The notes under the pieces were generated by a model that did not search any database, had not been told where the DNA came from, and saw only the letters and a list, made by a program, of their open reading frames with translations. This document shows, one piece after another, positions 59,332 through 64,000 of a stretch of 64,000 nucleotides of DNA. The position numbers and the translations under genes are program-made. The stretch's first letter is position 1; every line of letters begins with the position of its first letter. Source of the stretch: Clostridia bacterium (GTDB taxonomy: Bacteria; Bacillota; Clostridia; Christensenellales; UBA1242); NCBI GenBank assembly GCA_016283155.1, contig JAEEMI010000019.1, positions 1 through 64,000 of the forward strand, in the 5' to 3' direction.

Positions 59332-60663
59332 ATGGAAATTAAACTTTCTGATCATTTTACTTATCGCAAATTAATTAAATTTTGTATTCCACCAATTATT
59401 ATGATGGTGTTTTCCTCTATTTATTGCGTTGTTGATGGGGTATTCGTTTCAAATTATGTTGGACAAATTCCGTTTAATGCCATTAATTTAATTTTCCCGT
59501 TTATTATGATTTTAGGTGGTATTGGCTTTATGATTGGTGCTGGTGGTACAGCGCTAATTGGTAAAACCCTAGGACAAGGTCAGCGCGAGAAAGCTAATCA
59601 GTATTTATCAATGATTGTTATTTTAACTGTTACGATAGGTGCAATTTTAACAATTGTTAGCACAATATCCTTACGTCCAGTAGCGAGATTGTTAGGTGCA
59701 GAAGGGGATACCTTAGAATATTGCGTAATTTATGGCCGGATTGTTTTATCGTTTATTATTTGTTTTATGTTACAAAATGTTTTTCAGGTCGTCTTTCCAT
59801 TAGCCGAAAAGCAAAAATTAGGACTTTATTTTACTTTGGCTGGTGGCATTACTAATATTGTTTTAGATGCATTATTTATTGGGGTATTCCACTGGGGAAT
59901 TATTGGAGCAGCATTTGCCACTGGAATTAGTCAAACAGTTGCAGGAATATTACCCATTTTTTATTTTTTATCAAAACGCAACAAGAGTTTACTTCGCTTA
60001 ACCAAAACTCGATTTGAAATTAAGCCGATGTTGTGCGCTTGTGGTAATGGAATATCAGAATTGTTTTCAAATGTATCAGGTTCGATTGTAAATATTGTTT
60101 ATAATTGGCAATTAATTAAATATGCCGGTGCAGATGGGGTTTCAGCATATGCAGTATTAATGTATCTTAAGTATATTTTTATTGCTATCTTTATTGGTTA
60201 TACAATCGGTTCAGCGCCTGTGATAAGTTATCATTACGGTGCTGAAAATCACAATGAATTAAAAAATCTCTTAAGGAAAAGTTTAAGGTTAAATTTGATT
60301 GTTGGTCTTGTGATGATGAGTTTAGCGTTTTGTTTATCAAAACCTTTTACACAAATCTTCGTTGGTTACAAGCCAGAATTGTTGGATATGACCGCTCACG
60401 CTTTCCGGATTGTTTCATTAGGTTTTATAATCGTAGGAGTTAATATTTTTATTTCATCATTTTTTACAGCATTAAACAATGGCGTAGTATCGGCGGTGAT
60501 TTCGGTATTACGTACTCTAATCTTTAAATTATTAGCTGCAATTTTGTTGCCAATTTGGTTTGGGGTAGAAGGAATTTGGTGGTCAATAACCCTTGCTGAA
60601 GTGACAGCCCTAATTATCTCGGTTTTCTTCTTGGTGATTAAAAAGAAGAAATATCATTACTAA
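59332..60663 (+). CDS. MATE-family efflux transporter
   Basis: The 443-residue protein has about 12 transmembrane helices and the MATE start region (RKLIKFCIPPIIMMVFSSIYCVVDGVFVSNYVG, then AINLIFPFIMILGGIGFMIGAGGTALIGKTLGQG). It exports drugs or metabolites with Na+ or H+. AAGGAG precedes ATG 59332. It is convergent with the sugar-phosphate mutase and two bases apart from it. The substrate is unknown. Confidence 0.93.
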   Translation: MEIKLSDHFTYRKLIKFCIPPIIMMVFSSIYCVVDGVFVSNYVGQIPFNAINLIFPFIMILGGIGFMIGAGGTALIGKTLGQGQREKANQYLSMIVILTVTIGAILTIVSTISLRPVARLLGAEGDTLEYCVIYGRIVLSFIICFMLQNVFQVVFPLAEKQKLGLYFTLAGGITNIVLDALFIGVFHWGIIGAAFATGISQTVAGILPIFYFLSKRNKSLLRLTKTRFEIKPMLCACGNGISELFSNVSGSIVNIVYNWQLIKYAGADGVSAYAVLMYLKYIFIAIFIGYTIGSAPVISYHYGAENHNELKNLLRKSLRLNLIVGLVMMSLAFCLSKPFTQIFVGYKPELLDMTAHAFRIVSLGFIIVGVNIFISSFFTALNNGVVSAVISVLRTLIFKLLAAILLPIWFGVEGIWWSITLAEVTALIISVFFLVIKKKKYHY

Positions 60664-60664
60664 T

Positions 60665-61768
60665 TTATTTTATATTTAGTCGTGATGCTAGTGATTGCCA
60701 GGTTTTCATAACAAGCTTTTCTTTTTTACCTTCTAACATAATCCGTAATAATGGTTCGGTACCACTTTTTCGGATAACTTTACGCATACCATTTGGTAAA
60801 ATAAAATTGTCCAATATTTCTTCGTAATTTGCTGGTAATTCTTCAATTTTAACATTGCGGTTAAATTGGAAATAGGGATGGTAGGTTTTTAAAATATCTA
60901 ATAAGCCATTCAAACCTTTTTCGTGGTAAGCGTTGGCTATTAAAATAATGGCATCAAGAGAGTCCGAAGTCCAAATATTACTATCAAAATAGTAATGTCC
61001 ACTTTTTTCTGCACCAAAATTAACGTGAGCGGTTCGCATCGTTTTAATAATATTTTGTCCACCAACTTTACTGCGGATAATATTGAAGTTTTTACTTAAG
61101 GCAGTATTAACTGTTTCATCAACTACAACATTTGGCAAATTAAGTAGTGTAGCAATTATAGTTGTAACTTCTTCGCTGGATAATACGTGGTCATTTAAAT
61201 ACATCATAAAACGGTCAGCATCACCATCTACCGAAAAACCAATTTCCAATTGATGATCTTGGCAGTATTTTGTTAAGAACTCTGGGTGTGTAGCCCCACA
61301 ATCTTTGTTAATTTCCCCATCGTAATTGATAATGTTGGTAAAACCAAGTGAATGTAATTTATGGCCTAAACCACCATTAGCACAGTCAATGATGATATCT
61401 TTAGGTAATAAATTATATTTATTATATACCGGTACGGGTGGCAAATCCAATGTGCTATATTCAAAGTGATTTACGTAAACCTTGAAACCACAATATTGCG
61501 AAGGGTTATGTGAGGCAGTAATCATTATAGCTAAACCATTTTGTGCGGCTATTTCTGGAGTGGTTACAATACCTAGGTTATGAACAGTGCCAGTGAAATT
61601 CTTAATAAATTCATTCATTAATTTTTCGCTACCAGTACGTCCATCGCGTCCGATGATAACTTCTTGCCAACCTTTAGCAGATAATTGTTCTGCAATTTGC
61701 TTTGCTACGTGTTCTTTTAGTAATTTTTCTGTTAAATCACGAATGCCAGATGTTCCAAATTTCAACAT
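60665..61768 (-). CDS. Phosphohexomutase (phosphoglucomutase/phosphomannomutase type)
   Basis: The 367-residue enzyme interconverts hexose 1- and 6-phosphates. Motifs: FGTSGIRD at the N-terminus, the catalytic serine in ITASHNP near 84, the metal loop DGDADRF near 195, the sugar-specificity loop GAEKSGHYYF near 268, and the phosphate site RKSGTEPLLRIM near 340. EKSGH is like PGM/PMM (EMSGH) rather than GlmM (EQSGH). It is about 80 residues shorter than usual, with short domain II. It is the gene after galU, one base on, consistent with making glucose-1-phosphate for UDP-glucose. Confidence 0.88.
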   Translation of the reverse strand: MLKFGTSGIRDLTEKLLKEHVAKQIAEQLSAKGWQEVIIGRDGRTGSEKLMNEFIKNFTGTVHNLGIVTTPEIAAQNGLAIMITASHNPSQYCGFKVYVNHFEYSTLDLPPVPVYNKYNLLPKDIIIDCANGGLGHKLHSLGFTNIINYDGEINKDCGATHPEFLTKYCQDHQLEIGFSVDGDADRFMMYLNDHVLSSEEVTTIIATLLNLPNVVVDETVNTALSKNFNIIRSKVGGQNIIKTMRTAHVNFGAEKSGHYYFDSNIWTSDSLDAIILIANAYHEKGLNGLLDILKTYHPYFQFNRNVKIEELPANYEEILDNFILPNGMRKVIRKSGTEPLLRIMLEGKKEKLVMKTWQSLASRLNIK

Positions 61769-61769
61769 T

Positions 61770-62552
61770 TTATTTTTGCTCCTTTAATAAATCTTCTAAC
61801 CAAGTTTTAAATTCAGGTTTAGCTTTCAAGGTTGCATAAGTCATTGCTTGTGCTAAACCCAATGGATTACCTAAATCAAAGCGTTTACCTGTTAATTCAA
61901 TATGACGTAATTGTGATAATTTGTTAATTACATTGGGAATAGAAATTTCACTTTCGCCATCATTATGTTCTGGAATCAAATCAAGAATCTCTGGTACTAA
62001 AACATAAGTACCTAGCGATGCAAGATTAGATGGTGGATTATCTTTAGGTTTTTCAATAATACCTTTAATGTCATTACCTTTTTTAGGAATAATGATACCA
62101 TAACGATAAGCAACTTCTAATGGGATCTGGTAAGATGACAATACTGAAACGTGGTGTTGATTAAAATCATCAATCAAAACTTTATATGGATTTTGTTCTA
62201 ACATTAATTCGTCAGGGAATATTAATAAGAATGGTTCATGATTAATAAAGTCCTTTGCAATCATTGTAGCAGGACCAGTACCTTCCATCTTTAATTGTTT
62301 ACCATAGGAAATTTTAATATCGGGATACATACCGTTAAAATGATTTATAATGCACTCTTTGTTGTCACTGATAACAATAAAAATCTCTTTAATACCAGCT
62401 TCAATTACTTGATCAATAATAATTTGCAATAATGGTGTAGTTTGGACAGGCAACATCTCCTTTGGTTGTGATTTAGTGTAGGGCATCATTCGTGTGCCTT
62501 TACCTGCACAAAGGATGACGGCTTTACGAACAGTTTGTTTTTTGTCTTTCAT
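61770..62552 (-). CDS. galU: UTP--glucose-1-phosphate uridylyltransferase
   Basis: GalU makes UDP-glucose for glycolipids and wall polymers. The 260-residue protein begins VRKAVILCAGKGTRMMPYTKSQPKEMLPV, the nucleotide loop and PKEMLP motif of bacterial GalU, and has IIEKPKDNPPSNLASLGTYVL. It is about 30 residues shorter than average. ATG 62552 follows AAGGA; an upstream in-frame ATG at 62588 is less likely. It forms an operon with the phosphohexomutase. Confidence 0.93.
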   Translation of the reverse strand: MKDKKQTVRKAVILCAGKGTRMMPYTKSQPKEMLPVQTTPLLQIIIDQVIEAGIKEIFIVISDNKECIINHFNGMYPDIKISYGKQLKMEGTGPATMIAKDFINHEPFLLIFPDELMLEQNPYKVLIDDFNQHHVSVLSSYQIPLEVAYRYGIIIPKKGNDIKGIIEKPKDNPPSNLASLGTYVLVPEILDLIPEHNDGESEISIPNVINKLSQLRHIELTGKRFDLGNPLGLAQAMTYATLKAKPEFKTWLEDLLKEQK

Positions 62553-62663
62553 ATTTGGTTCCTTTTTTTTGAGTTTTTTTATTAGCATAACTTTTCAAGT
62601 TATCCTAATAAATTAGGCTAACACACTGAAAGATTAATCACAACTTAATTTATTTAAAATTGG

Positions 62664-63650
62664 TTATTTCATCCGAAAAGTAAGTAACTTTTCGCGTACT
62701 TCTTTAGCACGTTCACGGTCACGTTGTACTTGGTTTGCATTTTGTAGTTGATGATTAGTAATTATGGTTGCCGGTTTTGTAATAAAAAACAGGTCATCAA
62801 CAATTCGATTATTACGGAAAGATAAAATCTTAAATCCGATGCCGAGTTTTATCCATACTAATTGTTCGACTACTTCATCACTAGTTAACAGATGAGCATT
62901 GGTTAAAATTCCCCAAGCGCGCATTACTTTATCGATAATTTTATCAGGAGACTTTTGCCATAGTTCACGTTGCATGTTTAATTCTGTTGTCGCAATACTA
63001 GTAACAATTTGATTGATCATTTTTATTACTTCCGTATCGGACATAGTTAAACAGTTTTGATTGGATATTTGATAAATGCATCCACTTGCATCACTATTTT
63101 CTCCGTATACACCACGAATAGTAATTTTTTGATTATCTAGTTTTTTGAACACATCAGCAATCTTTTTAGTAATAGTTAGTGCTGGTAAATAAATCATTAC
63201 GCTAGCACGTAACCCACCGCCCAAGTTAGTAGGGCATTTGGTCAAATAACCCCAATTGGGATCTTTTGCAATTTCAAAGTCGGTTTCTAATTGGTCGGCA
63301 ATATTTTTCGCGGTTTGATAGGTTTGCCACAAATCGTAATGGTTAGTAATAGCTTGAATGCGTAAGTGATCTTCTTCTCCGAGCATAATATTAATTGTGT
63401 TATCATAATTGCTTACTAAAACGCCGACGTCTGCATTGCGTAAAAAATCAGCGCTAATTAAATGTTGCTCAAATAAACTATCACGGATTGATAAATCATT
63501 AAGTTTGTAAGCCTTTAAATCTGGTCGTTGACATATAATACTATCGGCGATGTGTGTAAAGAATTTACGATCTTTACAGTCAAATGGTACATGGGCGATA
63601 TTACGTGCAAGTCGGATTCGGGTTGTCATAATTAAATTTTCAATATTCAT
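62664..63650 (-). CDS. mcsB: Protein arginine kinase McsB
   Basis: McsB phosphorylates arginines of misfolded proteins and repressors, marking them for ClpCP. The 328-residue phosphagen-kinase-fold protein contains TTRIRLARNIAHVPF at the start, LGEEDHLRIQAI with the catalytic loop, CPTNLGGGLRASVMIYLP, and GVYGENSDASGCIYQISN. It is about 25 residues shorter than B. subtilis McsB. ATG 63650 overlaps the mcsA end by 11 bases. The usual ctsR is not between them and the divergent Clp gene. Confidence 0.95.
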   Translation of the reverse strand: MNIENLIMTTRIRLARNIAHVPFDCKDRKFFTHIADSIICQRPDLKAYKLNDLSIRDSLFEQHLISADFLRNADVGVLVSNYDNTINIMLGEEDHLRIQAITNHYDLWQTYQTAKNIADQLETDFEIAKDPNWGYLTKCPTNLGGGLRASVMIYLPALTITKKIADVFKKLDNQKITIRGVYGENSDASGCIYQISNQNCLTMSDTEVIKMINQIVTSIATTELNMQRELWQKSPDKIIDKVMRAWGILTNAHLLTSDEVVEQLVWIKLGIGFKILSFRNNRIVDDLFFITKPATIITNHQLQNANQVQRDRERAKEVREKLLTFRMK

Positions 63651-63855
63651 TGATATATGACTCCAGTTCTTTTTTGAAATATTGGTAACAATCAGAGCAT
63701 CCAAGATAGCCAGTTTTGACAAATTCATTGAAATCATAGCCACAATTTCCACAAATTTTTGATTGTAAATGTGGCACTTTAAAATCGCCAGTAATTCCTT
63801 CGGGTAATGATTTCATTGAATATGTCTTTTTTACTGGTTCATACGGAATAACCAT
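63640..63855 (-). CDS. mcsA: McsA, short form with one zinc-binding pair
   Basis: McsA activates McsB. The 71-residue protein retains KICGNCGYDFNEFVKTGYLGCSDCYQYFKKEL, the second zinc module with CGNC and CSDC, but the first module and the C-terminal UvrB/UvrC-like half of the usual 160-185-residue protein are missing. ATG 63855 is chosen because it lies six bases after a -10 box; TTG 63870 would precede that. It overlaps mcsB, so the two are coupled. Confidence 0.85.
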   Translation of the reverse strand: MVIPYEPVKKTYSMKSLPEGITGDFKVPHLQSKICGNCGYDFNEFVKTGYLGCSDCYQYFKKELESYINEY

Positions 63856-63861
63856 AAAATT

Positions 63862-63891
63862 AGTATACAATATTTTACAAAAATACTACAA
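63862..63891 (-). promoter_or_regulatory. Promoter of mcsA-mcsB, leaderless
   Basis: On the minus strand TTGTAG (63886-63891), 18 bases, TATACT (63862-63867), six bases before ATG 63855. Confidence 0.6.
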
Positions 63892-63892
63892 T
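63864..63892 (+). promoter_or_regulatory. Promoter of the ClpC-like gene, leaderless
   Basis: TATACA (63864-63869), 17 bases, TACAAT (63887-63892), six bases before ATG 63899. It overlaps the mcsA promoter over its whole length, each -10 covering the other's -35. Confidence 0.55.
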
Positions 63893-63898
63893 CAATAT

Positions 63899-64000
63899 AT
63901 GAACGTTTTAAGCATATCAGGTAACTTAAAACGGATTTGGCAATTCGCAAACCGAGCCGCAGGAAATAATCCGCAAAAGGTTACACCAATTCACTTGCTT
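63899..64000 (+). CDS. N-terminus of a Clp ATPase (ClpC-like), partial
   Basis: The last 102 bases encode 34 residues, MNVLSISGNLKRIWQFAN and on to QKVTPIHLL. The pattern of a helix ending in A/N-R-A followed by V-T-P-x-H-L-L is the start of the Clp N-terminal repeat (compare VGTEHLLL in ClpC). With mcsA-mcsB divergent from it, ClpC is the likely identity. The rest is outside the window, so the class cannot be confirmed. Confidence 0.65.
   Translation, partial: MNVLSISGNLKRIWQFANRAAGNNPQKVTPIHLL

Overview
The window reads as chromosomal DNA of an anaerobic, low-GC, endospore-forming Firmicute, most likely an uncultured member of the Clostridia; I cannot place it more finely. The evidence is a sporulation sigma factor G, a YlmC/YmxH protein, a fused dipicolinate synthase, a SPOCS-LysM protein, Veg, McsA/McsB arginine kinase, zinc-binding S4, and pyruvate:ferredoxin oxidoreductase. 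TGA is used as a stop, so the standard bacterial code applies. I see no phage, insertion sequence, CRISPR array or rRNA.

Layout: 1-1440, end of a zinc-type ABC transporter operon (ATPase end, permease, small lipoprotein). 1684-4636, tRNA-Glu divergent from rimO, then rarA and a TfoX N-domain gene. 4882-10366, three poorly known genes: a DUF6273-like protein, a lipoprotein, and a large surface protein with InlB-type repeats. 10482-13875, infA-rpmJ-rpsM-rpsK-rpsD-rpoA-rplQ, whose terminator lies inside the convergent veg gene. 14172-17869, a SPOCS-LysM protein and a copper ATPase whose metal-binding domain is separated by a -1 frame change at a run of nine A. 18009-23816, a 1461-residue membrane-anchored coiled-coil protein, then ruvX, ferredoxin, a DUF1292 gene and pyrophosphatase. 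23925-28697, rpsB-tsf-frr, then cdsA-rseP and an unknown gene. 28694-38222, sigG/ylmC, nifJ, ddl, a GH95-like glycosidase, murG and a two-OB-fold SSB. 38421-43936, comM-dprA-topA-hslV-HIT. 43966-49760, an unknown membrane protein, hslU, a short aspartokinase, the fused dipicolinate synthase and a thioredoxin-like protein. 49834-53274, tRNA-Arg, a HAD phosphatase, and an ArsR-HMA-P1B ATPase metal operon with its operator. 53288-56671, three exported proteins of unknown function, two with beta-barrel-like regions. 56780-64000, tRNA-Gly, GNAT, PepD, MATE, a sugar-phosphate mutase with GalU, and mcsA-mcsB divergent from a ClpC-like start.

Four observations stand out. At least 13 genes have a good -35/-10 promoter whose -10 box ends only 5-8 bases before the start codon, with no Shine-Dalgarno site, so leaderless transcription looks common here. 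The HMA/CopA junction has the layout of a programmed -1 frameshift. Dipicolinate synthase A and B are fused and sit beside an aspartokinase without ACT domains. In the exported-protein island, one gene looks like a fusion of domains carried separately by the other two.

No gene-free stretch exceeds 300 bases. The longest, 1441-1683 and 4637-4881, hold only a short inverted repeat and a terminator plus promoter respectively.
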